64,000 bases of DNA from Vogesella sp. XCS3 (GTDB lineage: Bacteria; Pseudomonadota; Gammaproteobacteria; Burkholderiales; Chromobacteriaceae), in NCBI RefSeq assembly GCF_020616155.1, contig NZ_CP085530.1, positions 2,137,501-2,201,500 of the forward strand, in the 5' to 3' direction. A model generated the notes under the pieces. It was not told the DNA's origin and searched no databases. It saw nothing but the letters and a program-made list of their open reading frames with translations. The position numbers and the translations under genes are program-made. Positions 18,767-26,812 of this stretch are shown in pieces (positions within the stretch are counted from its first letter, which is position 1; the number at the start of each line of letters is the position of its first letter).

Positions 18767-19927
18767 TCATCCCAATGTCAGCTGATAGCGATAGAAACGC
18801 TCGTCGCGCTGCCAGCCTTGCCCGGCATAAAGCGCCTGCGCTGTATGGTTATCCACAGCCGTGACCAGATCCAGCCGCTGTACACCGTGCTGACGCGCCA
18901 GTGCGGCCGCTGCCTGCAGTAGCGCCTGGCCCACGCCGCGCTGGCGGGCGGCTTCGACCACATACAGGTCATTCAGCAGCCACACCGGGGCGGCCAGTAC
19001 CGAGCTGAATTGCGGCAGCAGCTGGGTAAAGCCAAGCAACTGCCCTTGCTGCTGGTACACCAGCACGTGGCTGTCGGCCTGGATCAGGCGCTGGCGGATG
19101 AAGTCGTGCGAGGTTGGCGCGTCGCCCTGCTTACCGTAAAAGCGGCGATACGCGTCAAACAGTGCGGCCAACTGTGGCAGGTCGGCCAGCGTAGCAGCCC
19201 GGATACCGTCAGGTAGCGTAGCGGCGGCCTGCTGCCGGCGGCATTGATCCACACGGTGGATCTGCTGCCCGGCAGCGTCAAAGTTGGCCGCATCCAGCCA
19301 GGCTTCCAGCACCGCGCGGTTGGCCAGCCATTCGCTGTCCAGCAAGCTGAACCAGGCGGTATCGCGGTTCAGGCCCCAGTTGACGCGCGCCTGGCGGAAA
19401 ATGCCTTCGAAGGTGAAGCCCAGCCGCTCGGCAGCGCGCATGGACGGTGCATTCAAGCTGTTGCACTTCCACTCGTAGCGGCGGTAGCCCCACTCAAAAG
19501 CCTGTTTCATCATCAGGTACATCGCTTCGGTAGCGGCCACCGTGCGCTGCAAGCGCGGCGAAAAGCGCAGCCAACCCACCTCGATGACACCGTTGGCCGC
19601 ATCGATGCGCAGATAGCTACAGCTGCCAATGGCATCGCCGCTCACACCATCGACAATGGCAAAGAACAGCGGATCGCAGCTGCTTTCCATCATGGCAAAC
19701 CACGTGTCCCAGTCGGCATCGCTTTGCGGGCGCGGCATCAGGTAGGCCCAGTCGCGGCCGTCGCGGTCCAGTTCCAGCGCCGCCCGCAGGCTGTCGCCAT
19801 GGCGGGCGCGCTCGAACGGCTCCAGCCGGCAATGCCGGCCTTGCAGCGTGACTTTCTGCGGCGGGCAGGCGCCCTGCCAGCCCGCTACCGGCACACCCAG
19901 TGGCTGTTGAAACGCGTCGTAGTGCAT
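18767..19927 (-). CDS. Fusion of two GNAT acetyltransferase domains
   Basis: A 386-residue protein with two GNAT folds. The first (about 20-210) is RimJ/RimL-like: LQGRHCRLEPFE, GDAIGSCSYLRID, IEVGWLRFSPRLQRTVAATE and NAPSMRAAERLGFTFEG. The second (about 240-385) has LNDLYVVEAARQRGVGQALL, the acetyl-CoA-binding motif, and NHTAQALYAGQGW. Each is a complete-looking domain, so this is a fusion, not a duplication of one. I use the ATG at 19927, one base after the rhodanese stop (TGAtATG), implying translational coupling. Substrates are unknown. Three copies of the 10-mer repeat lie inside (19163, 19283, 19592). Confidence 0.85.
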   Translation of the reverse strand: MHYDAFQQPLGVPVAGWQGACPPQKVTLQGRHCRLEPFERARHGDSLRAALELDRDGRDWAYLMPRPQSDADWDTWFAMMESSCDPLFFAIVDGVSGDAIGSCSYLRIDAANGVIEVGWLRFSPRLQRTVAATEAMYLMMKQAFEWGYRRYEWKCNSLNAPSMRAAERLGFTFEGIFRQARVNWGLNRDTAWFSLLDSEWLANRAVLEAWLDAANFDAAGQQIHRVDQCRRQQAAATLPDGIRAATLADLPQLAALFDAYRRFYGKQGDAPTSHDFIRQRLIQADSHVLVYQQQGQLLGFTQLLPQFSSVLAAPVWLLNDLYVVEAARQRGVGQALLQAAAALARQHGVQRLDLVTAVDNHTAQALYAGQGWQRDERFYRYQLTLG

Positions 19928-19928
19928 A

Positions 19929-20330
19929 TCAGCCCCCGCAACCGCAGTCGTCCGACGGCGCAACGCCGCAGCTGGCACCGCCCTGTACCGTGGGGTAGCC
20001 GTCGCGCTTCCACCAGTCCACGCCGCCTTGCAGCTCTTTGACGGTAAAACCCAGCTCGGCCAGCTTCAGTGCAGTCTTGGTGGAAGCATTGCAGCCGATA
20101 CCGTCGCAGAAGGTCACCAGCAGCACGTCACGCGGTAGCTGCGCCGTGGTCTCGGCACTAATGGTGCGGTGCGGCAGGTTGATGGCGCCCGGCAGGGTTT
20201 CCTGCGCGTAGGCGGCGGCAGAGCGGCCATCCACCAGCTGCAGAGCCGCGCCCTGCTTGAGCTGATCGGCTACGTCCCAGCTATCAATCTCGAATGCCAG
20301 TTTGGCCCGGTAAAACGCTAGCTGATCCAT
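19929..20330 (-). CDS. Rhodanese-like domain protein
   Basis: A 133-residue single rhodanese domain: LVDGRSAAAYAQETLPGAIN is the CH2A-like segment and VTFCDGIGCNASTKTALKLA holds the active-site cysteine loop (CDGIGCN). The loop contains two cysteines, and the C-terminus carries a further Cys-rich tail (CGVAPSDDCGCGG). It is translationally coupled to the double GNAT gene. Sulfur carrier or detoxification roles are typical of the family; a specific one cannot be assigned. Confidence 0.85.
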   Translation of the reverse strand: MDQLAFYRAKLAFEIDSWDVADQLKQGAALQLVDGRSAAAYAQETLPGAINLPHRTISAETTAQLPRDVLLVTFCDGIGCNASTKTALKLAELGFTVKELQGGVDWWKRDGYPTVQGGASCGVAPSDDCGCGG

Positions 20331-20424
20331 GCTGCTTTCTCCTGTTCAGGGTTGATGCAAGCATGGTAAAACAGCAGTGCGGCCCCTCGTAAGGGCCAGT
20401 TTTTCCCGACAGGAGGGAGCCACT

Positions 20425-21888
20425 TTGCTGGAACAATGGATCATCGACGCGCTAGCCACCGACCTGCAGCGCGATAGCCGAGAGGGCCTGGCGCGCCAGC
20501 TGATGCGCCTGCTGCGCGAGCGCATCCGCAGCGGCCAACTGGCCGGCGACACCCGGCTGCCGGCCAGCCGCGACCTGGCGCACAGCCTGGGCTTGGGCCG
20601 CAACACAGTGCTGGAAGCCTACGAGCAGCTGCAGGCTGAAGGCTACCTGCATAGCCGCCACGGCGCCGGCACCTTCGTGTCCGGCCTGTTTGCAGGCCAG
20701 CCGGAGCCCATCACCCGGCGCGCTCAACCGCTGGGCCTGTCACAACGCGGTCAGATGCTGTTCGACAGTGTGGGGCTGCCCACCGGGCTGTACGGTGCGT
20801 TTGCCCCAGGCGTACCGGAAATCCCGCTGTTTCCGCATGCCTGCTGGCAAGGATTACTGGCGCGACACCAGCGCCAGGCCAGCCCGGCCATGCTGGGCTA
20901 TACCGCCGACGGCGGCCTGCCGCAGCTGCGCGAAGCGCTGGCCGAATACGTGCAGCTATCGCGTGGCGTGCGCTGCAGGCCGGAGCAGGTGCTGATAACC
21001 CAGGGCACACAACAGGCCATGGAGTTGGCCGCACGCCTGCTGGCCGACCCCGGTGATGTGGCCTGGCTGGAAGACCCCGGTTATGTCGGCGCCCATGCCG
21101 CGCTGCGCGGGGCCGGCCTGCAGCTGGTGCCGGTACCGGTGGATAACGAGGGGCTGAATCCCGCCGCCGTCACCGACACGCGCCCGCCACGGCTGATCTA
21201 CACCACACCATCGCACCAGTACCCGCTGGGCGTGGTAATGAGCCTGCCGCGCCGGCTGGCCTTGCTAGCCCATGCCGCACGCAGTGGTGCCTGGATACTG
21301 GAAGACGACTACGACAGCGAATTCCGCTACAGCTCGCAACCCTTGCCTGCGCTGCAGGGGCTGGCGCAAGACGAACGCGTGATCTACATGGGCACCATGA
21401 GCAAGGTGATGTACCCCGGCCTGCGCCTGGGTTACCTGGTCGTCCCGGATAGCCTGATCGACCCGTTTCGCGCGGCCAATGCCCGGCTATACCGCGAGGG
21501 CAGCTACGCGGTACAGGCCGCGCTGGCAGAGTTTATTACCGCGGGCCACTTTGCCCGCCACGTGCGGCGCATGCGCGAGCTATACCGAGAGCGCCAGCAC
21601 CAGCTGCGTCAGGCACTGGCCAACAGTAGCGCTGAGAACCTGCTACTCTCGCCCGGCCACGCCGGCATGCACCTGGTAGCCAGCCTGCCCGCCAGCCTAA
21701 ACGAGCACGCCATCAGCCAAGCCGCCGCCAAAGAGCAAGTGTGGCTACGCCCGCTGGCTCGCCACTATCTGGGCACACCAACACAAAACGGGCTGGTGCT
21801 GGGCTATGCCGGCGTCGACCACCAGGCCATCGAGCACGGCGTTGCCACCCTGGCTCGCGTGCTACAAGCGGTACCACACCATGACTAA
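20425..21888 (+). CDS. MocR/PdxR-type regulator (GntR HTH fused to aminotransferase domain)
   Basis: A 487-residue MocR-family regulator. The N-terminal GntR winged helix (REGLARQLMRLLRERIRSGQ, ASRDLAHSLGLGRNTVLEAY, HGAGTFVSG) is joined by a linker to a fold-type I aminotransferase domain with EDDYDSEFRY and the PLP lysine in MGTMSKVMYPGLRLGYLVVP. Such proteins use bound PLP or an amino-compound adduct as signal. The start is TTG at 20425, seven bases after a strong AGGAGGG; an in-frame ATG 16 codons upstream has none. It is divergent from the rhodanese/GNAT operon, a possible target. Confidence 0.88.
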   Translation: MLEQWIIDALATDLQRDSREGLARQLMRLLRERIRSGQLAGDTRLPASRDLAHSLGLGRNTVLEAYEQLQAEGYLHSRHGAGTFVSGLFAGQPEPITRRAQPLGLSQRGQMLFDSVGLPTGLYGAFAPGVPEIPLFPHACWQGLLARHQRQASPAMLGYTADGGLPQLREALAEYVQLSRGVRCRPEQVLITQGTQQAMELAARLLADPGDVAWLEDPGYVGAHAALRGAGLQLVPVPVDNEGLNPAAVTDTRPPRLIYTTPSHQYPLGVVMSLPRRLALLAHAARSGAWILEDDYDSEFRYSSQPLPALQGLAQDERVIYMGTMSKVMYPGLRLGYLVVPDSLIDPFRAANARLYREGSYAVQAALAEFITAGHFARHVRRMRELYRERQHQLRQALANSSAENLLLSPGHAGMHLVASLPASLNEHAISQAAAKEQVWLRPLARHYLGTPTQNGLVLGYAGVDHQAIEHGVATLARVLQAVPHHD

Positions 21889-22354
21889 ACCTGCCCTGTT
21901 GATCAGTGCCTGCCTGCTGGGCCAGCCGGTACGCTACGACGGCGCCAGCAAAGGTATGGCGGCGAGCTGGCAACAGCAGTTGGCCGCACACTACACACTG
22001 CTGCCTTTCTGTCCGGAATGCGCGGGTGGCTTGCCTACGCCAAGACCGGCAGCCGAAATACACGGTGGCCATGGTAGCCACGTGCTGGCCGGCCAGGCAA
22101 CGGTACGCACGGCCAGCGGTGACGACGTAAGCGCGGCCTTTGTGCACGGTGCACAACTGGCTCTGGCGCTGGCGCAGCAGCACGGCTGTACGCTGGCATT
22201 GCTGAAAGCCAACAGCCCGTCGTGTGGCAACCGGCAGATTTACAGCGGGCAATTCGACGGCCAGCTGCAGGAGGGCGCCGGCGTGTGCGCCGCGCTACTG
22301 CAACAACATGGCATAACGGTGTATAACGAAACCGAGCTGGCGCAGCTACTGTAG
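21881..22354 (+). CDS. DUF523-family protein
   Basis: A 157-residue DUF523 protein. Conserved cysteine-containing segments are LLISACLLGQPVRYDG, LLPFCPECAGGLPTPRPAAE and LKANSPSCGNRQIYSG. The cysteines suggest a metal or FeS site, but no function is established to my knowledge. The ATG at 21881 overlaps the MocR stop by eight bases, so the two are translated together. Confidence 0.85.
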   Translation: MTKPALLISACLLGQPVRYDGASKGMAASWQQQLAAHYTLLPFCPECAGGLPTPRPAAEIHGGHGSHVLAGQATVRTASGDDVSAAFVHGAQLALALAQQHGCTLALLKANSPSCGNRQIYSGQFDGQLQEGAGVCAALLQQHGITVYNETELAQLL

Positions 22355-22381
22355 CCCCCCCTACCCACCACGAGGACCACC

Positions 22382-23053
22382 ATGCTCACTCTGCACCACC
22401 TGAATAACTCGCGCTCGCAGCGCATATTGTGGCTGATGGAAGAGCTGGCGCTGCCCTACCACATCACCACCTATCAACGCGACCCGGCCACACTGCTGGC
22501 CCCCGCCGCGCTCAAGGCCATCCACCCGCTGGGCAAGTCGCCCGTCGTCAGCGATGGCGACATTGTGGTGGCCGAGTCCGGCGCCATCGTGGAATACCTC
22601 GTCGATACGTACGACACGACGCACCGCCTGAAACCCGCCGCTGGCAGCCAGGCGGCACGCGACTACACCTACTGGCTGCACTATGCCGAAGGCTCGGCCA
22701 TGCCACCGTTGCTGATGAGCCTGGTGTTCAGCCGCATCAGCAAGCCCCCGATGCCGGCGCTGCTGCGCCCCCTGGCACGCATGATCGAGAAAGGCGTGCG
22801 AAAAGGCTATATCGACCCGCAGCTGGACATGCACCTACGCTATATCGACAACCATCTGGCCGGCAGCGGCTGGTTTGCCGGGGACAGTTTCAGCGCCGCC
22901 GACATCCAGATGAGCTTTGTACTGGAGGCAGCCAACAGCCGCGTGCCCCTGTGCAAGGCACTGCCGCACATCCAGGATTTTTTACAACGCATCCATGCGC
23001 GCCCTGCTTATCAGGAAGCGCTGCTGGCAGGCGGCCAGTACGACTACGCGTAA
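22382..23053 (+). CDS. Glutathione S-transferase
   Basis: A 223-residue soluble GST. The N-terminal thioredoxin-fold half has LTLHHLNNSRSQRILWLMEE (catalytic Ser region) and IHPLGKSPVVSDGDIVVAES, with the cis-proline and glutathione gamma-glutamyl Ser; the C-terminal half is all-helical with FAGDSFSAADIQMSF, the conserved N-capping box. It follows DUF523 by 27 bases on the same strand. Substrate specificity is not predictable. Confidence 0.9.
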   Translation: MLTLHHLNNSRSQRILWLMEELALPYHITTYQRDPATLLAPAALKAIHPLGKSPVVSDGDIVVAESGAIVEYLVDTYDTTHRLKPAAGSQAARDYTYWLHYAEGSAMPPLLMSLVFSRISKPPMPALLRPLARMIEKGVRKGYIDPQLDMHLRYIDNHLAGSGWFAGDSFSAADIQMSFVLEAANSRVPLCKALPHIQDFLQRIHARPAYQEALLAGGQYDYA

Positions 23054-23063
23054 AGCACACGCC

Positions 23064-23073
23064 TGCGGCCAAC
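23064..23073 (+). repeat. Intergenic copy of the 10-mer
   Basis: Eleven bases after the GST stop and just before the shared terminator; extended to AACCCT. Confidence 0.85.
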
Positions 23074-23095
23074 CCTGGCGGCAGGCGGAAAACGC

Positions 23096-23124
23096 AAAAA
23101 GCCCAGTCCGAAGACTGGGCTTTT
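23096..23124. terminator. Terminator shared by the GST gene and the tRNA-Lys operon
   Basis: AAAAAGCCCAGTC, loop CGAA, GACTGGGCTTTT. On the minus strand the loop reads TTCG (a stable UUCG tetraloop) followed by TTTTT, ten bases after the last tRNA; it can also stop the plus-strand GST transcript. Confidence 0.85.
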
Positions 23125-23134
23125 CTGAATTTCT

Positions 23135-23210
23135 TGGTAGGCCGTGCGGGATTCGAACCTGCGACCAACGGATTAAAAGTCCGCTGCTCTACCAGCTGAG
23201 CTAACGACCC
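23135..23210 (-). tRNA. tRNA-Lys (anticodon TTT), copy 3 of the array
   Basis: 76 bases including an encoded CCA end. On the minus strand it starts GGGTCGTTAGCTCAGCTGGT, has anticodon stem-loop CGGACTTTTAATCCG (anticodon TTT) and T arm GCAGGTTCGAATCCCGC. Nearest to the terminator. Confidence 0.97.
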
Positions 23211-23227
23211 GCCGTGTGGCGGTATGA

Positions 23228-23303
23228 TGGTAGGCCGTGCGGGATTCGAACCTGCGACCAACGGATTAAAAGTCCGCTGCTCTACCAGCTGAGCTAACGA
23301 CCC
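23228..23303 (-). tRNA. tRNA-Lys (anticodon TTT), copy 2 of the array
   Basis: Identical in sequence to its two neighbours, encoded CCA included; separated from copy 3 by 17 bases. Confidence 0.97.
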
Positions 23304-23324
23304 ATCATACATTTTCTCTCGGAG

Positions 23325-23400
23325 TGGTAGGCCGTGCGGGATTCGAACCTGCGACCAACGGATTAAAAGTCCGCTGCTCTACCAGCTGAGCTAACGACCC
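23325..23400 (-). tRNA. tRNA-Lys (anticodon TTT), copy 1 of the array
   Basis: First of three identical genes, 17 bases downstream of the -10 box of a near-consensus promoter; separated from copy 2 by 21 bases. Confidence 0.97.
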
Positions 23401-23417
23401 GTCCTTGAGAGAAAGCG

Positions 23418-23446
23418 ACTATACCTATCGAAGGCTGGTACGTCAA
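23418..23446 (-). promoter_or_regulatory. Strong sigma-70 promoter of the tRNA-Lys operon
   Basis: On the minus strand TTGACG (23446-23441), exactly 17 bases, TATAGT (23423-23418), then a pyrimidine-rich discriminator and leader before the first tRNA. Confidence 0.85.
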
Positions 23447-23512
23447 GCAGTTTCCGTAAAAAAACCTGAAAACCGCCAAATCCGGAACCTTTACCCAGCA
23501 GGAATGCCGAAA

Positions 23513-23833
23513 TCATGCCCCTGCAACACTTGCCCCTACCCAGCCCAGATACGCTGGCAAACCGCATTCTGCTGCCACGGCAATAATTTCTGGTACATCA
23601 TAGGGGTGAAGTGCTTGGATTCTGGCCTGCAACCCCTCATATTGGTTTGCAGTGGTCTTGATCAGCAACGGGATTTCACTGGCGGTTTCAATACGCCCCT
23701 CCCAGCGATAGACCGACTGGCAGGCCGGCAAGATATTGACACACGCGGCCAAGCCCTCGCCCACCAGCACCGCTGCCATATGCTGCGCAAGCGCTTCATC
23801 CGGCACATTGCACACTACGATTAACACCTTCAT
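23513..23833 (-). CDS. cutA: CutA1 divalent-cation tolerance protein
   Basis: A 106-residue trimeric ferredoxin-like protein. Signatures are VLIVVCNVPDEALAQHMAAV, GLAACVNILPACQSVYRWEG, EIPLLIKTTANQYEGLQARI and LHPYDVPEIIAVAAECG, as in CutA1. Linked to copper and divalent cation tolerance in some bacteria; its biochemical role remains unclear. It is divergent from fxsA with a 15-base gap, so the promoters must overlap the coding regions. Confidence 0.93.
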   Translation of the reverse strand: MKVLIVVCNVPDEALAQHMAAVLVGEGLAACVNILPACQSVYRWEGRIETASEIPLLIKTTANQYEGLQARIQALHPYDVPEIIAVAAECGLPAYLGWVGASVAGA

Positions 23834-23848
23834 GCGGATATCCGTTTC

Positions 23849-24310
23849 ATGCGTGGATTACTGATACTTTTATTGTTGTACCCGTTTCTGGAAATGTACT
23901 CGCTCTTCAGCCTGGCCGACCATATCGGCGGCGGCTGGACGCTAGCCTGGGTCATTGTCACCTTCTTGCTGGGTAGCGCCCTGATGCGCAACAGCAAGCT
24001 GGGTGGGCTGCTCACCCTGGCAGGCACCCTGCGCGAAGGCAAGGTCTCGCTATTTTCGCTGCTGTGGCCGCTGCGCGTGATGCTGGCAGGCCTACTGCTG
24101 GCCATCCCCGGCCTGGTAAGCGATGTGCTGGCCCTGCTGCTGATGCTGCCGTGGAAAGGCCCCAAACTTGCCAATATCGATATGAGCCAGGCCTTCCGCC
24201 AACCCGGCGCCCAGCAACATGGCCAGGATAATGCGGCCAACGGTGACATTATCGAAGGCGAATACGAACACGTAGATCGCCATACGCCGAACGATCGCCG
24301 CCTGCACTAG
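23849..24310 (+). CDS. fxsA: FxsA-family inner-membrane protein
   Basis: A 153-residue FxsA homologue. Hydrophobic segments lie at about 3-24, 29-47 and 74-100 (LRVMLAGLLLAIPGLVSDVL, the typical FxsA motif), followed by a hydrophilic C-terminal tail. FxsA of E. coli relieves exclusion of phage T7 by the F plasmid; the native function is unknown. Its last codons overlap the convergent DUF167 gene by four bases. Confidence 0.9.
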   Translation: MRGLLILLLLYPFLEMYSLFSLADHIGGGWTLAWVIVTFLLGSALMRNSKLGGLLTLAGTLREGKVSLFSLLWPLRVMLAGLLLAIPGLVSDVLALLLMLPWKGPKLANIDMSQAFRQPGAQQHGQDNAANGDIIEGEYEHVDRHTPNDRRLH

Positions 24311-24603
24311 GCCTCCGGCAGTAACAGCGCCAGCGCGGCCGCGGCATCCAGCCCTGCAATGGCCACGATCTTGTGCCGGTTGCGCTCGCCACTGAGCAGC
24401 ACCACCGACTTGCGTGGCAGGCCCAGATAGCCTGCCAGCCAGCGCACCAGTTCGGCATTGGCCTTGCCTTCTACCGGCGGTGCGGCCAACCTGATCTTCA
24501 GCGCTTCGCCATGCTCGCCGGCAATCTCGCTCTTGCGTGCACCGGGCTGTACGTGCAAGGTAAGGCGTATGCCTTCGGGCTGAATGGTTAACCAGGGTTT
24601 CAT
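24307..24603 (-). CDS. DUF167 (YggU-family) protein
   Basis: A 98-residue DUF167 protein: [40 protein letters not shown] and [19 protein letters not shown] are the family core. Function unknown. I take the ATG at 24603; an in-frame TTG five codons upstream is less likely. Convergent overlap with fxsA suggests that the two transcripts interfere. Confidence 0.9.
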   Translation of the reverse strand: MKPWLTIQPEGIRLTLHVQPGARKSEIAGEHGEALKIRLAAPPVEGKANAELVRWLAGYLGLPRKSVVLLSGERNRHKIVAIAGLDAAAALALLLPEA

Positions 24604-24668
24604 CGGGCTTCTTTGCAAAAGGAAGCATTGTAAAACGTATCGTCATCACGTTTCACGGGAGTATCACC

Positions 24669-25133
24669 ATGGATATCGGCATTTCCGAACAAGACCGCGC
24701 ACGCATTGCAGAAGGCCTGTCACGCCTACTGGCCGACAGCTACACCCTGTACCTGAAGACCCACTTTTTCCACTGGAACGTGACCGGCCCCATGTTCCAG
24801 ACCCTGCACCTGATGTTTGAAACCCAGTACAACGAGCTGGCACTGGCAGTAGACCAGGTTGCCGAGCGCATCCGTGCCCTGGGCCACATCGCCCCCGGCA
24901 GCTATGGCGATTACGCCCGCCTGACATCGATCAGCGAAAGCCAGGGCGTACCCAAGGCACAAGACATGATTCGCGAACTGGTACAGGCACACGAAACCGT
25001 CTGTCGCACCGCGCGCTCGCTATTCCCTCTGGCCGACGCTGCCGCAGACGAGCCTACCGCCGACCTGCTGACCCAGCGCCTGCAGGTACACGAAAAAACC
25101 GCCTGGATGCTGCGCAGCCTGCTCGAAGGCTAA
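24669..25133 (+). CDS. Dps-like ferritin-family protein
   Basis: A 154-residue Dps/ferritin-like protein. The inter-subunit ferroxidase motif is present: [20 protein letters not shown], then [20 protein letters not shown] with the conserved acidic residues. Dps proteins store iron using hydrogen peroxide and can coat DNA; the N-terminus here is short with few basic residues, so DNA binding is uncertain. It is monocistronic or leads the following TonB-like gene (40-base gap). GGGAG lies before the ATG. Confidence 0.9.
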   Translation: MDIGISEQDRARIAEGLSRLLADSYTLYLKTHFFHWNVTGPMFQTLHLMFETQYNELALAVDQVAERIRALGHIAPGSYGDYARLTSISESQGVPKAQDMIRELVQAHETVCRTARSLFPLADAAADEPTADLLTQRLQVHEKTAWMLRSLLEG

Positions 25134-25173
25134 GCAGGTAGCGGGCATGCTACACTCCGCACAGGAGTCCGCC

Positions 25174-25899
25174 ATGCCCGCACCTCGCTTATTCAAACCC
25201 GTCCCCGCTGCGGTAGACGGGTCTTTGTTCAAGGTAGCGATACTGATATCGCTAGCCTTACATCTGCTTTTGCTCGCCAGCGCCGGCGGGCTGATTCCCC
25301 CCATTACGCCCCCCGTGTGGCCACACAGCACGCTGCAGGTTACCGTGCTGAAAACCCCGCCTTCTGCCAAGCCCGCCCGCGCAGACGTGCTGGCACAGCA
25401 TGACAGCCAAGGCAGCGCCAACCCGTCTGGCGACAACAGCCCCCCCGCCGCCCCGGCACGCACCACTCCGCAAGCCAGCCTGCGCGCGGCCAACACAGCC
25501 CCCGATAGCCAGCAAGACAGCGCGACACCGGTGCGCGACAACCGCCAGCAAGCGCGCCTGGGCGCCGCTGCGGTTGGCGTAAGCTGGGCAGCCTACGTAG
25601 AAGACTGGCGCCGGCGTGTCGAGCGCATCGGCAACCGCCACTACCCGGCCGAGGCGCGCGCACGCGGCCTGTACGGCAGCCTGGAGCTGGTCGTGACCCT
25701 GCGTGATACCGGCGAGCTGATGAATGTCCGCATTGCCCGCAGCTCCGGCAGCCCGCTACTGGACCAGGCCGCCATCGATATCGTTCGCCTTGGCGCGCCC
25801 TACCCGCCGTTCCCCGCGCGACTTGCGCAAGAGTACTCATCGCTGGAAGTCGTGCGAAAATGGTCATTTACCACGGCACACCGGCTAGACGGCAGCTAA
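25174..25899 (+). CDS. TonB-like energy transducer
   Basis: A 241-residue protein with an N-terminal membrane anchor (VAILISLALHLLLLASAGG), a Pro/Ala/Ser-rich periplasmic spacer (about 45-130) and a C-terminal TonB domain (NRHYPAEARARGLYGSLELV, then ARSSGSPLLDQAAIDIVR). It should couple the proton gradient to outer-membrane transport, but no exbB, exbD or receptor gene is adjacent, so its ExbBD partners lie elsewhere. AGGAG precedes the ATG at 25174; an upstream in-frame start is weaker. Confidence 0.85.
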   Translation: MPAPRLFKPVPAAVDGSLFKVAILISLALHLLLLASAGGLIPPITPPVWPHSTLQVTVLKTPPSAKPARADVLAQHDSQGSANPSGDNSPPAAPARTTPQASLRAANTAPDSQQDSATPVRDNRQQARLGAAAVGVSWAAYVEDWRRRVERIGNRHYPAEARARGLYGSLELVVTLRDTGELMNVRIARSSGSPLLDQAAIDIVRLGAPYPPFPARLAQEYSSLEVVRKWSFTTAHRLDGS

Positions 25900-25926
25900 T
25901 CGCCCTTACCCGCAAAAGGACACACC

Positions 25927-26295
25927 ATGTACGAAGTCAACCGCAGCATCGCCATCCTCAAACCGCGCCAGCCCTTTCTGGACTGGCTCAAGAGCCTGCC
26001 AGGCGGCCTGGACGAGCAGCTGGAACTGGTGCAACTGCGCGGCGACTGCAACGCACTGCTGATTCCGGCTGCCGACGACTACGACAGTGCCGAAGATTTT
26101 GTCCGCCAGCATTACCACTCGCTGTTTAGTGCCGAGCTGGCCGACTGGTGCGACGACGAGTCATTCTGGCCCGAGCTGACCCCTGTGCTGTTTACCGAGT
26201 GGTTCGACGTGGAAATCCACTCCGTGCTGACCGACCTGGTAGAGCAGCCGCTGGAGCGCGAAGCCTTCATACCGCTGGACCTGGATCAAAACTAA
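25927..26295 (+). CDS. Conserved hypothetical protein
   Basis: A 122-residue, strongly acidic soluble protein (many Asp/Glu, Trp at WCDDESFWPEL and FTEWFDVEI). No signal peptide and no motif I recognise. It is 27 bases after the TonB-like gene with AAAGGA before the ATG, and its codon use matches its neighbours. Function unknown. Confidence 0.7.
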   Translation: MYEVNRSIAILKPRQPFLDWLKSLPGGLDEQLELVQLRGDCNALLIPAADDYDSAEDFVRQHYHSLFSAELADWCDDESFWPELTPVLFTEWFDVEIHSVLTDLVEQPLEREAFIPLDLDQN

Positions 26296-26325
26296 AACAG
26301 GCTGGCACCCTGCCGCGGCGCTCGC

Positions 26326-26335
26326 TGCGGCCAAC
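26326..26335 (+). repeat. Intergenic copy of the 10-mer
   Basis: Between the small acidic protein and the thioesterase, extended to AACCTT, 20 bases before the thioesterase start. Confidence 0.85.
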
Positions 26336-26355
26336 CTTTCCACACGAGGGGAAAC

Positions 26356-26766
26356 ATGCAACACATCACCAAGATCAAGGTACGCGGCTACCATCTGGAC
26401 CTGTACCAGCACGTGAACAACGCGCGCTATCTGGAGTTTCTGGAAGAAGCCCGCTGGACCTACTTTGAAGAACGCGCCGACTTGCCAGCTTTTCTGGCAT
26501 CCGGTATTGCCCTGATTGTGGTGAACATCAATATCGATTACCGTCACCCCGCCACCATGAACGACGAGCTGGCCATCGCCACGTCGGTGAAGTCGGTCGG
26601 CAACCGCAGCGCGGTCATCCACCAGCGCGTTACCCTGGATGGTAGCGACAAGGTGGTGGCCGAAGCCGACGTGACGTTTGTCGCGTTTGATGGCCGGCAA
26701 AACAAAGCGGTACCAATTGAAGGCAAAATGCGGGAACTTCTGGAAGGCCTGCAACACCAAGCCTGA
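26356..26766 (+). CDS. YbgC/4HBT-type acyl-CoA thioesterase
   Basis: A 136-residue hotdog-fold thioesterase. GYHLDLYQHVNNARYLEF, with the catalytic Asp and the HVNN motif, defines the 4-hydroxybenzoyl-CoA thioesterase-like group; INIDYRHPATMNDELAIATS follows. It hydrolyses acyl-CoA esters of unknown chain. It sits between the small acidic protein and a TlpA lipoprotein on the same strand. Confidence 0.9.
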   Translation: MQHITKIKVRGYHLDLYQHVNNARYLEFLEEARWTYFEERADLPAFLASGIALIVVNINIDYRHPATMNDELAIATSVKSVGNRSAVIHQRVTLDGSDKVVAEADVTFVAFDGRQNKAVPIEGKMRELLEGLQHQA

Positions 26767-26812
26767 CCTGCCAGGCCGCTGTAAAGCGGCCTTACCTGAC
26801 GGATTTAGTACG

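Noticed and set aside
23135..23400. Three spaced identical repeats that could suggest a CRISPR array
   Set aside because: Each repeat folds as a complete 76-base tRNA-Lys with CCA end, and the spacers are short.
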